This document shows positions 18,392 through 26,603 of a stretch of DNA of 64,000 bases, in pieces. Numbering within the stretch: the stretch's first letter is position 1; the number at the start of each line of letters is the position of its first letter. Location: positions 25,050-89,049 of the forward strand of contig JAHCJV010000014.1 of assembly GCA_026126105.1 (NCBI GenBank). The letters run 5' to 3'. The position numbers and the translations under genes were made by a program. Below the pieces are notes generated by a model that was not told the origin of the DNA, ran no database searches, and saw only the letters and a program-made list of their open reading frames with translations. This DNA is from Enhydrobacter sp. Its GTDB lineage: Bacteria > Pseudomonadota > Alphaproteobacteria > Reyranellales > Reyranellaceae.

Positions 18392-18945
18392 TCAGCTTCC
18401 CCAGACTCCCAGCGGCGCACACTTCATGGTGTGCCTAGCTGCCGGTTACGTTTTTGAATATGTGTCTGCACTTCGGAAGAAGTAATATTTGCGTTCTCGA
18501 CAGAATGCCAGTGAATTCGAATTCTGAAAGCGGCATTGATTCGGCCGCACTCCCCAGAAACAGCATCTCGTTCTTGTCGTAAGTCTCTGTATTTAAATAC
18601 TAAATATACACAATCCTAATGGCAGCTCGCCTCTTCCTCCAGCCACTTGCCCACATTAATGGCACCAACGATGCGATCTCTTGTGCAGGCGCGAATTGTA
18701 TCGTCTATATATCGCGTTCTGCATGATTATACCTACTCATCACAATGCCGTGAGCAGGCGAGTGGTCGGGTCTTATGGCCTCGGTCCTGTCATTGTATCG
18801 TTCAAGCGCTCTTCGAGCGGCGACCGGAACAGACACTACGATCGAGAACCATCGAAGATGCCTGCGGCTTGCTTCACAATGACCGTTGTCTTGCACCCAG
18901 GGCGAAGCATCCCCTGCCCAAGGTCATAGGAGCAGAGTTTAAGAC
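18392..18945. other. AT-rich region without recognisable gene
   Basis: About 550 nt clearly richer in A/T than the flanks, especially 18440-18740 (for example TATTTAAATACTAAATATA near 18590). No ORF in it looks like protein. It contains the 12-bp palindrome GAATTCGAATTC at 18513-18524, inside a wider inverted repeat AATGCC/GGCATT (18504-18509 and 18532-18537). It must hold promoters for the small secreted protein (leftward) and perhaps for the gamma-glutamyltransferase (rightward). Confidence 0.55.
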
Positions 18946-20631
18946 ATGAGCGAGTCGGATTGGCGCACCCGTGCCGGCACACGGTTCACGTGCGAGAAGC
19001 AGTCGGCACATGGCCGGAACGGAATGGTGGTCACGAACCATCCGCTGGCGTCGGCCGCGGGGATGGAAATGCTGGCGGCCGGCGGCAACGCGGTAGACGC
19101 GTCCGTCGCCGCCCAGTTCGCGCTGACGGTCGTGGAGCCGATGATGGTGGGGCTGATCGGCGGCACGACCTCGCATATCCGCCTCGCCGACGGCAGCCAC
19201 AGGATCATCGACGGCATGAGCGCCGTCCCGCTCGCCGGCCATCCGACGATGTATCGTCCGATTCCCGGCACCTTGCCGCAGGTCTATGACGTCGAACGGC
19301 GCGAGAACCAGGTCGGCCCGAAGGCGGTGGCCACCCCAGGCTCGCTGCGCGCATGGTGCCACGCCCTCGACACTTATGGAACGATGGGGCTCGCCGACGT
19401 GATGCAGCCCGCAATCAGGTACGCCTCGCTCGGATTCACAGTCACCCCCTATCTCTCCGACTGCATCGAAAGCGCCGCCGCCGAACTGCTCGACGATCCG
19501 TTTGCCGCGGACCGCCTGTTGCCTGACGGCACGCCGCTCAAGCCCGGCGAACGGCTGGTGCAGGGCGACTATGCCGAGGCTCTGTCCCTTATCGCCCAGC
19601 AGGGCGAGGGAGCGCTGTATGGCGGCCCGCTTGGCGACCTGCTCGTCGAGTGTATGGAGCGAACCGGCGGATTCATCTCGCGCAAGGACCTCATCGACTA
19701 CCGCGTGGTCGAACGCGAGCCTATCCGCGGCCACTATCGCGGCTGGGAGATCCTCGGCCCGCCGCCGCCCGCCGCGTCAGGCGTGCACATCGCCCAGATG
19801 CTGAACATACTCGAAGACTACGACATCGCGAAGATGGGCTTCGGCACGGTGGAGACTCTCCATCTGTTGGCCGAGGTGCTGAAGATTGCCTTTGCCGACC
19901 GTGCCGAGGCGAGCGGCGATCCGGACTTCGTGAAGGTGCCTGTCGAGCGCATCACCTCGAAGGCCTATGCCGATGAGCGGCGCGCGGAGATCGATCCGGC
20001 GGGCGCCAGGAGTTGGGCTGGCGGATTGCTCGCCAGGGAAGGCGCCGATACGACCCATCTCACCGTCGCCGACGGCAAGGGCAACGTCGTCACGACGACG
20101 CAAACCATCAACAGCCTGTTCGGCGCGCGCTTCATTGTGCCGGGCATCGGCATGGTGCCGAACGACTACATGTCGAACTTCGACCCCCGGCCAGGTAGCC
20201 CGCTGTCGATCGCGCCAGGCAAGCGGGTCACCACCTCGATGTCGCCGGTGATGGCGCTGCGCGACGGCCGGGTGGTCTATGCGCTCGGTCTGCCGGGGGG
20301 CCGCAAGATCTTCCCGTCGGCGTGGCAGGCCTTGATCAACCTGATCGATCACGGCATGGCGCTGCAGGAGGCGGTCGAGGCACCGCGCATCTGGACCGAG
20401 GGCGTCGTGCTCGAGGTCGAGCATGGCGTTCCCGAAAGCGTCCGCAAAGGCCTGCGAGACCTCGGTCACACGCTGCAGGTCATGCCGACCGTGGCGGGCG
20501 GCATGAACGCCATCCAGTTTCACGACGACGACAGCATGACGGGCGCGGCTTGCTGGCGCGCCGATGGCGCCGCGATCGCGCTCGGCGGCGGCTTGGCGCG
20601 CGCCGGCGTGCGGTTCGTCCTGCCGAGCTGA
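18946..20631 (+). CDS. Gamma-glutamyltransferase-family Ntn hydrolase
   Basis: 561 residues of the GGT family, made as a precursor that cuts itself before a Thr. The cleavage/nucleophile site is Thr369 in GADTTHLTVAD. N-terminal GMVVTNHPLASAAGMEMLAAGGNAVDA is the family signature of the large subunit, and the C-terminal part has TTSMSPVM and GLPGGRKI in place of the GSPGG loop. No signal peptide is seen, so unlike classic periplasmic GGT it should be cytosolic. This branch often acts on other gamma-glutamyl compounds, cephalosporin-type amides or oxamate-related substrates. Stand-alone gene after an AT-rich upstream region; it converges with the lipoprotein gene. Confidence 0.88.
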   Translation: MSESDWRTRAGTRFTCEKQSAHGRNGMVVTNHPLASAAGMEMLAAGGNAVDASVAAQFALTVVEPMMVGLIGGTTSHIRLADGSHRIIDGMSAVPLAGHPTMYRPIPGTLPQVYDVERRENQVGPKAVATPGSLRAWCHALDTYGTMGLADVMQPAIRYASLGFTVTPYLSDCIESAAAELLDDPFAADRLLPDGTPLKPGERLVQGDYAEALSLIAQQGEGALYGGPLGDLLVECMERTGGFISRKDLIDYRVVEREPIRGHYRGWEILGPPPPAASGVHIAQMLNILEDYDIAKMGFGTVETLHLLAEVLKIAFADRAEASGDPDFVKVPVERITSKAYADERRAEIDPAGARSWAGGLLAREGADTTHLTVADGKGNVVTTTQTINSLFGARFIVPGIGMVPNDYMSNFDPRPGSPLSIAPGKRVTTSMSPVMALRDGRVVYALGLPGGRKIFPSAWQALINLIDHGMALQEAVEAPRIWTEGVVLEVEHGVPESVRKGLRDLGHTLQVMPTVAGGMNAIQFHDDDSMTGAACWRADGAAIALGGGLARAGVRFVLPS

Positions 20632-20655
20632 CCGGACCCATCTCACCCGAGAGGC

Positions 20656-21165
20656 TCAGGGAAGCGTCACTCTCACCTGTCGTCCCCCGCGCAGATCGAC
20701 GCGCTGCATCATCGAACCGCCTTCAACCTGAGTGGTGCCCTGCCATTTCACGCTGCTCGTGACATACCAGACGCCGTCCGGCACACGCGAGAAGGAGAAA
20801 CTTCCCGAACCGTCGCAGCGCGTCGTGCGCAACGTTGCGACATAAACCGGATCGTCGCGATCGAACTTCTCCGCGCCGAGGCTGGCAGCGCGCATGCCCT
20901 TGGTCGCGTTGCCGAAAATCGCCGTCATGCGCGCGCGCGCATAGGCGCTGTCGGGTATGAGATTTGCAGACTGTCCGGCACATGTGTGATTCGTGCCGCC
21001 GGCCTTGATGAGCGCAATCCCGCTTACGGCGTTGGCCCCGGGTTTGCGCGCCCAGTCGAGTTCCGCCGGGGCGACCGGCGTCGAAAGAGCGGATTGTTGT
21101 GGTTCGAACTGGCTGCAAGCGGCAAGTGCCAGCGCCAACGCAAGGAGCAAGGCGGCATACTTCAT
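20656..21165 (-). CDS. Lipoprotein with carboxypeptidase-regulatory-like beta domain
   Basis: ATG 21165 gives MKYAALLLALALALAACS, a clear lipobox with the lipidated Cys at about residue 17. The longer upstream frame is not protein-like. The mature part (about 150 residues) ends in a small beta domain, roughly YVATLRTTRCDGSGSFSFSRVPDGVWYV, which resembles carboxypeptidase-regulatory or prealbumin-like modules on exported proteins. Two Cys may pair. It should be anchored to a membrane facing the periplasm. Function unknown. Ends 24 nt from the convergent GGT gene. Confidence 0.75.
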   Translation of the reverse strand: MKYAALLLALALALAACSQFEPQQSALSTPVAPAELDWARKPGANAVSGIALIKAGGTNHTCAGQSANLIPDSAYARARMTAIFGNATKGMRAASLGAEKFDRDDPVYVATLRTTRCDGSGSFSFSRVPDGVWYVTSSVKWQGTTQVEGGSMMQRVDLRGGRQVRVTLP

Positions 21166-21307
21166 TGGGAGGGTCTTTCCACTGATGGCCACGCAGCAAG
21201 TTAGCCCGGCACTGGCCGCCCGATTGTGTTCCTTTGGTGGTTCCTCGCCCCCGCAATCCCGGCGCGGAGCAAAGCGATGCAGTCCAAGTTGGCAGAACGC
21301 GTACCGC

Positions 21308-22297
21308 TTACGGCACCAGAACGGCTGCTCCTTGAATGCGACCCTCTCGCAGATCGGAGAGGGCGTCGTTGGCACGCTCGAGAGCGTATACGGTCGTGCT
21401 CGTGCGCACCTTCGCCATTCGCGCGATTTCCAGGAATTCCACGGCGTCCTGCCGCGTGAGATTGGCGACCGAGAGGACCTGCCGCTCCTCCCATAGAACA
21501 CGATAGGGAAATGAAGGTATGTCGCTCATGTGGATGCCGCCGCAGACGACCCTGCCCGCCTTCCGTACAGCCTTGAGCGCTTGTGGAACCAGCGACCCGA
21601 CCGGCGCGAATATGATCGCCGCATCGAGCAGATTTGGCGGGGGTTCGTCCGAACTACCGGCCCAGTGAACGCCGAGCGAGCGGGCGTGTGCCTGTGCGGC
21701 ATCGTCGCCGGGGCTTGTGAAGGCATAGACCTCGCGACCTTGCCATCGGCAAACCTGCGCCAGGATATGGGCCGCCGCGCCAAATCCGTAGAGTCCAATC
21801 CGCCGGCCACCGCCCGCCTTCTTGAGGCAGCGCCAGCCGATCAGGCCGGCGCACATGAGCGGGGCCGTCGCGACAGGATCAACCTCGCGATCGAGCGGGA
21901 AGGCAAAGGCGGCATCGGCTACGACATGGGTGGCAAAGCCTCCATCGCGCGTATAGCCCGTGAACAGCGGACGATCGCAGAGATTCTCGTCGCCCGAGAG
22001 GCAATAGCAGCAGCATCCGCATGTGTGTCCCAGCCAGGGAATCCCCACCCTGAGACCGAGCAGCCCGGTGCTCACGCCGGCGCCGACGCCTTCGACCAAG
22101 CCGACGATCTCGTGCCCCGGAACCAGAGGCAGACGCGGTTCGGGCAGCTCGCCATCCACGACGTGCAGATCGGTCCGGCATACGGCGCAGGCTTCGACGC
22201 GAACTACGATCTCGCCCTGCCCAGGTTCTGGATCAGGACGGGTTTCGAGTGCCAAAGGCGCGCCAGGCACTCGCAGGACTATCGCCTTCATCGTCAT
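21308..22297 (-). CDS. Zinc-dependent alcohol dehydrogenase (MDR family)
   Basis: About 329 residues. Catalytic zinc site: Cys in CRTDLH, His-Glu in GHEIVG, and a later Cys near MCAGLIGWRC. The structural-zinc lobe CGCCCYCLSGDENLC has more Cys than usual. The Rossmann motif is YGFGAAAHILAQ. It resembles the AdhA-like alcohol dehydrogenases of the acetaldehyde/ethanol type found in stress and hypoxia clusters. The ATG overlaps the stop of the P-type ATPase by 4 nt (ATGA), so the two are co-translated. The frame before ATG 22297 belongs to the ATPase. Confidence 0.9.
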   Translation of the reverse strand: MTMKAIVLRVPGAPLALETRPDPEPGQGEIVVRVEACAVCRTDLHVVDGELPEPRLPLVPGHEIVGLVEGVGAGVSTGLLGLRVGIPWLGHTCGCCCYCLSGDENLCDRPLFTGYTRDGGFATHVVADAAFAFPLDREVDPVATAPLMCAGLIGWRCLKKAGGGRRIGLYGFGAAAHILAQVCRWQGREVYAFTSPGDDAAQAHARSLGVHWAGSSDEPPPNLLDAAIIFAPVGSLVPQALKAVRKAGRVVCGGIHMSDIPSFPYRVLWEERQVLSVANLTRQDAVEFLEIARMAKVRTSTTVYALERANDALSDLREGRIQGAAVLVP

Positions 22298-24924
22298 CTG
22301 ACCTTCTTGAATCCAAGCATGTCCTTCCGCGTCGCGCCCCAGGCCCGTGAATTGAGGCCAAAGGCGAACCGCTTCAGCAGCTCGACCGATGCCAGATAGG
22401 CGATGGTGATCATGCCGACGCTTACCATGACCCCCACGTGCGGCGCCTGGAAGCCGAACCACAGTCCGATCGGACTGAAGGGTATTGCCATGGCGACGAC
22501 AAGGGTGGCGAGCGAAGACGCGGCAAGCGCTGGGTGCGGCTGAGTGCTCCACGGCCGACCAGTAGTGCGGATGATGAAGATAACCAGGATCTGCGTTGCC
22601 ATCGATTCGAGAAACCAGACGGTGCGGAATTCCTCCGGCTGGGCATGAAGGATCAACAGCAGCCCGGCGAAGGTCAGCAGATCGAAAATCGACGACAGCG
22701 GCCCCATCACACCGGCGAACCGAATTAGCGCGCTGATGTCCCAGACCTGGGGTTGCGCGACGGCCTCGGGTCGAGCGGTGTCGAAGGGTATGCCGATCTC
22801 GGACAAATCATAGAGGAGATTGTTGAGCAGGATCTGCGTCGGCAGCATCGGCAGGAAAGGCAGGAACAGCGACGCCGCCGCCATCGACAGCATGTTGCCG
22901 AAGTTCGAGCTGGCGCCCATGCGGACGTATTTCAGGATATTGACGAAGGTGCGCCGACCTTCTGCCACGCCGTCAGCCACAACCTCGAGATCGGAAGCGA
23001 GCAGGATCATGTCCGCGGCGGCCTGCGCCACGCCGGTGGCGCCGTCGACCGACAGGCCAATATCGGCCACTTTCAGCGCCGGCGCGTCGTTGATGCCATC
23101 GCCCAGGAAGCCCACGACCTCTCCCCGGGACTGCAGCGCCTTGATCAGGCGCGACTTCTGGTCGGGTGTGAGGCGGCCATACGTGTCGACGGTCTGCACC
23201 TGCACGGCTAGCGCGTCGTCGCTCAGCTGAGCGATATCCGATCCCGAGAGGACCGTCTCGAAATTCAGGCCGACCAGTCCGGCCAACCGTTTCACGACCA
23301 GCGGGTCGTCGCCGGACAAGATCTTGACCCGGATCCCGGCCGCCGCCATGCGGGCGATGGCGCCACTACAGCTGGCTTTTGGCGGATCAGCGAAGGCACA
23401 GATGCCCTCGTATGTCAGATTCGCTTCGTCGGCGGCTTCCAGATCGTGCGTCGTTCCTGACCAGGGTCTGGACGCGACGACGATGGATCGCAGCCCCTGC
23501 TCCGCCAGCACCCGCACGCCTGCCTGCGCCCGGTCGCGTTCGACCGGGCCCATCGGCAGAACGCCAGCCGCCGTCCGCATCGAGCTGCAGAGCGGCAGCA
23601 ACGCCTCTGATGCACCCTTGGCGAGCAGCAGCTTGCCCTCGGGCCCATCCACGAGCACGGAGCCCAGTCGTCGGCTGAAATCGAAGGCGTGGCGGGCAAG
23701 CATCGTCCAGCCTTGAGCCGCGTCGGGCATGCCGCCGATCAATGCGATGTCGAGCGCACCGCGGTCGCCGCCCAGGACGGCGGATATGGCGCCGAGCCGC
23801 GCCGCGCGATCGTCGCTTGCCCCTGCAGCATCGAGGCTTTGCGCCAGGGTGATTTCCGCCGCGGTGAGAGTGCCGGTCTTGTCGGTGCAAAGCACCGTCA
23901 TCGCACCGAGATCGTGGATCGAGGCCAACCGCTTCACGATCACCTTCTGCGCTGCCATGCGCAGGGCCCCTCGGGACAGGGTAACCGTCGTGATCATGGG
24001 CAGCAATTCAGGTGTGAGCCCGACGGCGAGCGCCACGGAGAACATCAGCGATTCGATCACCGGCCGGCCGAACAACACATGCGTGGTCAGCACAACGACG
24101 ACCAGTGCAATGGTGAGGCGCGCCGTCAGCAGGCCAAAGGCATGAAGGTCGCGCTGGAAAGGCGAAGGAGACTGGCTTTCCGCCAACGCCGAGGCTGCTG
24201 CGCCGAACAGCGTGTTCCGACCAGTGCCGACGACCAGCGCTAGCGCCTCTCCGCTTTGCGCGACTGAGCCGCGAAACAAGGCGTTAAACGCCTCGCCGGC
24301 GTTGCGCGCGGTGACAACGCCAGGACGTTTCTCGGCCGGGTACGGCTCGCCTGTAAGTGCCGCCTCATTGGCCGTGAAGGCCCTCGCCTCGAGCACCAAA
24401 GCGTCGGCCGGGATAATGTCGCCGGCGCGCACTCGCACCACGTCCCCGGGCACGACTCCATCCATCACAACCAATACAAATGCACCGTCCCGCTTGACTT
24501 CGGCTTTTAGCGCCACCGAACGACGGAGTTCCTCAGCAGCCTGCAGCGCCCGACCTTCCTGAAACGTGTCGAGACCGATCGACATCGACAAGATGACGAC
24601 GATGATCGCGCCGCCAATCGCGTCGCCGGTCGCCACCGAAACCAGTCCAGCGGCAAGAAGAATGAGCGACAGCGGCTCGAGCAAGCGTCGCAGGACCGCA
24701 CCGGCCACGCCCTTGCGACTGGCCACAACATCGACATTCAGCCCGAACTGTCGAAGGCGCGCCGCCGCCTCGTCCGACGCCAGACCGAGCGTCCCGCATC
24801 CCAGCTTGGCGCAGAGCGCTCCTGTGCCGAGGGTCCAAAATGGCGCCTCGGCTTCAGCCGAGGCCATTGAAAGCAACGTGGCATCGGTCGCTCTCCAGCG
24901 CAGCGGCACCGCGCTTCGCGACAC
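22294..24924 (-). CDS. Magnesium-type (class IIIB, MgtA-like) P-type ATPase
   Basis: About 876 residues. Phosphorylation site is DKTGTLT; transduction motif is TGEPYPAEK; the hinge is GDGINDAPALK. The transmembrane-4 motif TPELLPMI is characteristic of MgtA/MgtB Mg2+ importers rather than Ca or heavy-metal pumps. C-terminal segments LFLPFLPMLPTQILLNN and YDLSEIGIPFDTA are also MgtA hallmarks. The longest frame starts on GTG 24924; ATG 24867 (MASAEAEAPFWTL) may be the true start. No metal-sensing leader like that of enteric mgtA is evident. Followed by the overlapping alcohol dehydrogenase gene, and preceded by inverted repeats at 24921-24975. Confidence 0.9.
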   Translation of the reverse strand: MSRSAVPLRWRATDATLLSMASAEAEAPFWTLGTGALCAKLGCGTLGLASDEAAARLRQFGLNVDVVASRKGVAGAVLRRLLEPLSLILLAAGLVSVATGDAIGGAIIVVILSMSIGLDTFQEGRALQAAEELRRSVALKAEVKRDGAFVLVVMDGVVPGDVVRVRAGDIIPADALVLEARAFTANEAALTGEPYPAEKRPGVVTARNAGEAFNALFRGSVAQSGEALALVVGTGRNTLFGAAASALAESQSPSPFQRDLHAFGLLTARLTIALVVVVLTTHVLFGRPVIESLMFSVALAVGLTPELLPMITTVTLSRGALRMAAQKVIVKRLASIHDLGAMTVLCTDKTGTLTAAEITLAQSLDAAGASDDRAARLGAISAVLGGDRGALDIALIGGMPDAAQGWTMLARHAFDFSRRLGSVLVDGPEGKLLLAKGASEALLPLCSSMRTAAGVLPMGPVERDRAQAGVRVLAEQGLRSIVVASRPWSGTTHDLEAADEANLTYEGICAFADPPKASCSGAIARMAAAGIRVKILSGDDPLVVKRLAGLVGLNFETVLSGSDIAQLSDDALAVQVQTVDTYGRLTPDQKSRLIKALQSRGEVVGFLGDGINDAPALKVADIGLSVDGATGVAQAAADMILLASDLEVVADGVAEGRRTFVNILKYVRMGASSNFGNMLSMAAASLFLPFLPMLPTQILLNNLLYDLSEIGIPFDTARPEAVAQPQVWDISALIRFAGVMGPLSSIFDLLTFAGLLLILHAQPEEFRTVWFLESMATQILVIFIIRTTGRPWSTQPHPALAASSLATLVVAMAIPFSPIGLWFGFQAPHVGVMVSVGMITIAYLASVELLKRFAFGLNSRAWGATRKDMLGFKKVR

Positions 24925-24975
24925 ATCTAGGCACTAACGTAATCCGATGTGTGTCTAGCGGCGTAGTCTAGACAC
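24921..24975. promoter_or_regulatory. Overlapping inverted repeats before the Mg-type ATPase gene
   Basis: Two interleaved inverted repeats: ACACATC (24921-24927) with GATGTGT (24946-24952), and GTGTCTAG (24951-24958) with CTAGACAC (24968-24975). The second includes the stop codon of the CBS-BON gene. No T run follows on the minus strand, so an operator or alternative RNA hairpins are more likely than a terminator. Speculative. Confidence 0.35.
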
Positions 24976-25663
24976 CCATGCCCACAGCGGCCGGCACGCG
25001 GCGCAAATGGTTCTTCACCTTCTTCACGCCGGAAACGTTCTCCGCAGCGACGCGATATGCATTCGATGCAGCGTCGCTCGGCACCATGCCCCAAAGATGA
25101 ACCACCCCCGCGTTGACGACGATGTTGATCGGCCATGGCGACGCCCAGGGCTGCTTGGCGATAAACGCCTCGACCTGGCGCCGTATCTCATTGTCCGAAG
25201 AGTGGGACTCCGTGACTTCCGGTCCGCGCGACAGCAAGGCCTGGAGCAGGTTGGAGCGGCTTACGACACCGACCACGACCTCGCCCCGCAACACGGGCAG
25301 GCGCTTGACCTTGTGCTTGGCCATCAGGTCGGCAATCTCCCCGAGAGTCGCATCTTCCTGTACGGTGACGACCGATTTGGTCATTACGTCGGTCACTCGG
25401 CGGGCGTGGAAGCTCACGTATTCGGCCGCTGTGGTCGCATCGTCTACGAATATGCGCTGAAGCCAGGACTTGCGGGGCTCGGTGCCAATCTCCGCCCGCC
25501 GCATCAGGTCTGCTTCACTGACGATTCCGACTATCCTGCCGGTCCCGTCCACCACCGGCATGGCGCTCACGCCAGCACCGACCAGATGCTCGGCGGCGTC
25601 GAAGACGGACGCAGCGGCGGAGATCGTCAGGATACCCGGGGACATTATCTGTGCTGCTCGCAT
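24968..25663 (-). CDS. CBS-pair plus BON-domain protein
   Basis: About 231 residues: CBS1 (residues 1-60, MSPGILTISAAASVFDAA), CBS2 (about 92-145, VMTKSVVTVQEDATLGEIADLMAKHKVKRLPV), then a BON domain (about 155-225, VHLWGMVPSDAASNAYRVAAENVSGV). CBS pairs bind adenine nucleotides; BON domains bind membranes or sugars. It is paralogous to 33610-34272. A FixK box lies about 64 nt upstream of the start, shared with the divergent gene, so induction at low oxygen is predicted. The Mg-type ATPase gene begins 43 nt downstream and may be read from the same transcript. Confidence 0.88.
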   Translation of the reverse strand: MRAAQIMSPGILTISAAASVFDAAEHLVGAGVSAMPVVDGTGRIVGIVSEADLMRRAEIGTEPRKSWLQRIFVDDATTAAEYVSFHARRVTDVMTKSVVTVQEDATLGEIADLMAKHKVKRLPVLRGEVVVGVVSRSNLLQALLSRGPEVTESHSSDNEIRRQVEAFIAKQPWASPWPINIVVNAGVVHLWGMVPSDAASNAYRVAAENVSGVKKVKNHLRRVPAAVGMGV

Positions 25664-25719
25664 CGCGCGCTCCTATTGATGACGATGGAGATTTGTCACG
25701 CCATTCGTCCCGCGCAGCC

Positions 25720-25733
25720 TTGAGCCAGATCAA
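25720..25733. promoter_or_regulatory. FNR/FixK box (TTGAG-N4-ATCAA)
   Basis: TTGAGCCAGATCAA. Centre is about 63.5 nt upstream of the CBS-BON start (25663), the distance expected for a class II site at -41.5 with a leader of about 20 nt. One of two same-orientation boxes 22 bp apart. Confidence 0.75.
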
Positions 25734-25741
25734 ATCATGAT

Positions 25742-25755
25742 TTGAGGCAGATCAA
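25742..25755. promoter_or_regulatory. FNR/FixK box (TTGAG-N4-ATCAA)
   Basis: TTGAGGCAGATCAA. Centre is about 61.5 nt upstream of ATG 25810 on the plus strand, again class II spacing. Together with the box at 25720 it flanks the short palindrome AAATCATGATTT (25733-25744). Confidence 0.75.
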
Positions 25756-25809
25756 GGTCACAACGCGGCGATCCGGCTTTCCTGAGATGAACAGCGAGAG
25801 GATCTGACA

Positions 25810-26217
25810 ATGTCTCATGCCCATGCGATCGTATGGATGGATGCCAAGGAGGCGCATGTCTTTCAATTTGGCGCCGACGATGTCGAGAAGGAGCGCATCA
25901 AGTCGCACAGCCCGTTCCGTAAGGTGCATCACAGGGCCGGCGTCATCGGCGCGGGCCACATGCATCCGCTTCACCGCTACTTCGACGAGATCGCGGAAGC
26001 GCTCATCGGCGTTCAACAATGGCTGCTGATCGGACCCGGGATGGCGAAAACCGAAATGGCGAGCTACACTGAGCAACACCTACCGGAGTTGAATCGCAAG
26101 TTGCTCGGCGTCGAGCCGGCCGACCATCCGACCGATGGAGAGCTCCTCGCCCATGCCCGCAAGGCGTTCAAGAAGGCCGATCGCCTCCGCCCCAATTCTC
26201 CGACGCTGCGTGGCTAG
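25810..26217 (+). CDS. eRF1-domain-like protein (annotated elsewhere as translational machinery protein)
   Basis: A 135-residue cytosolic protein. It begins MSHAHAIVWMDAKEAHVFQF, the nucleotide-free eRF1 domain-like start seen in short bacterial proteins called translational machinery protein or host-attachment-like. The C-terminal half is charged and helical (LAHARKAFKKADRLRP). It has no GGQ release-factor motif, so it should not be a termination factor; it may bind ribosomes or RNA. AGGAT precedes the ATG at good spacing. Driven by the FixK box at 25742 and followed after 2 nt by a cytochrome c gene, which suggests a hypoxia role. Confidence 0.75.
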   Translation: MSHAHAIVWMDAKEAHVFQFGADDVEKERIKSHSPFRKVHHRAGVIGAGHMHPLHRYFDEIAEALIGVQQWLLIGPGMAKTEMASYTEQHLPELNRKLLGVEPADHPTDGELLAHARKAFKKADRLRPNSPTLRG

Positions 26218-26219
26218 GG

Positions 26220-26519
26220 ATGCTTCGCCTAATCCTCTGTTCCCTGTTGGTGCTGCCGAGCCTCGCACGTGCGGAGGACATCGAGCGCGGGCGTCTGCTG
26301 GCGCTGCGCTGGTGCGCAGGCTGTCATGTCGTGGACCGCTCGGCGACGGAAGCCCGCGCCGATGGCGTCCCGACTTTTCCGGCGATCGCCGGGAAGCCCA
26401 ACAGCTCGTCCGAACATCTGCGGGCAGCCATGAATCCGATCCATGGCAGGATGCCCGACCTGGCGCTCGGCAAACGCGATCAGGATGATTTGGCCGTCTA
26501 TATTCTAAGCTTGAGGTGA
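26220..26519 (+). CDS. Small periplasmic cytochrome c
   Basis: 99 residues. MLRLILCSLLVLPSLARA is a Sec signal peptide. The mature protein of about 81 residues has one heme-binding CAGCH motif and a Met ligand candidate in HGRMPDLAL, the pattern of a class I monoheme cytochrome. Starts 2 nt after the eRF1-like gene, so it is co-expressed under the FixK box at 25742. It may pass electrons to the cbb3 oxidase encoded 18 kb away (inference). Confidence 0.88.
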   Translation: MLRLILCSLLVLPSLARAEDIERGRLLALRWCAGCHVVDRSATEARADGVPTFPAIAGKPNSSSEHLRAAMNPIHGRMPDLALGKRDQDDLAVYILSLR

Positions 26520-26603
26520 CGCGAAAATCGGATTCGCGCTCGCGACACCGCGCTTGCCCGCAAGTCCTATCCGCGATCCACGTCTTCGGCCGGCGACGTC
26601 GCT

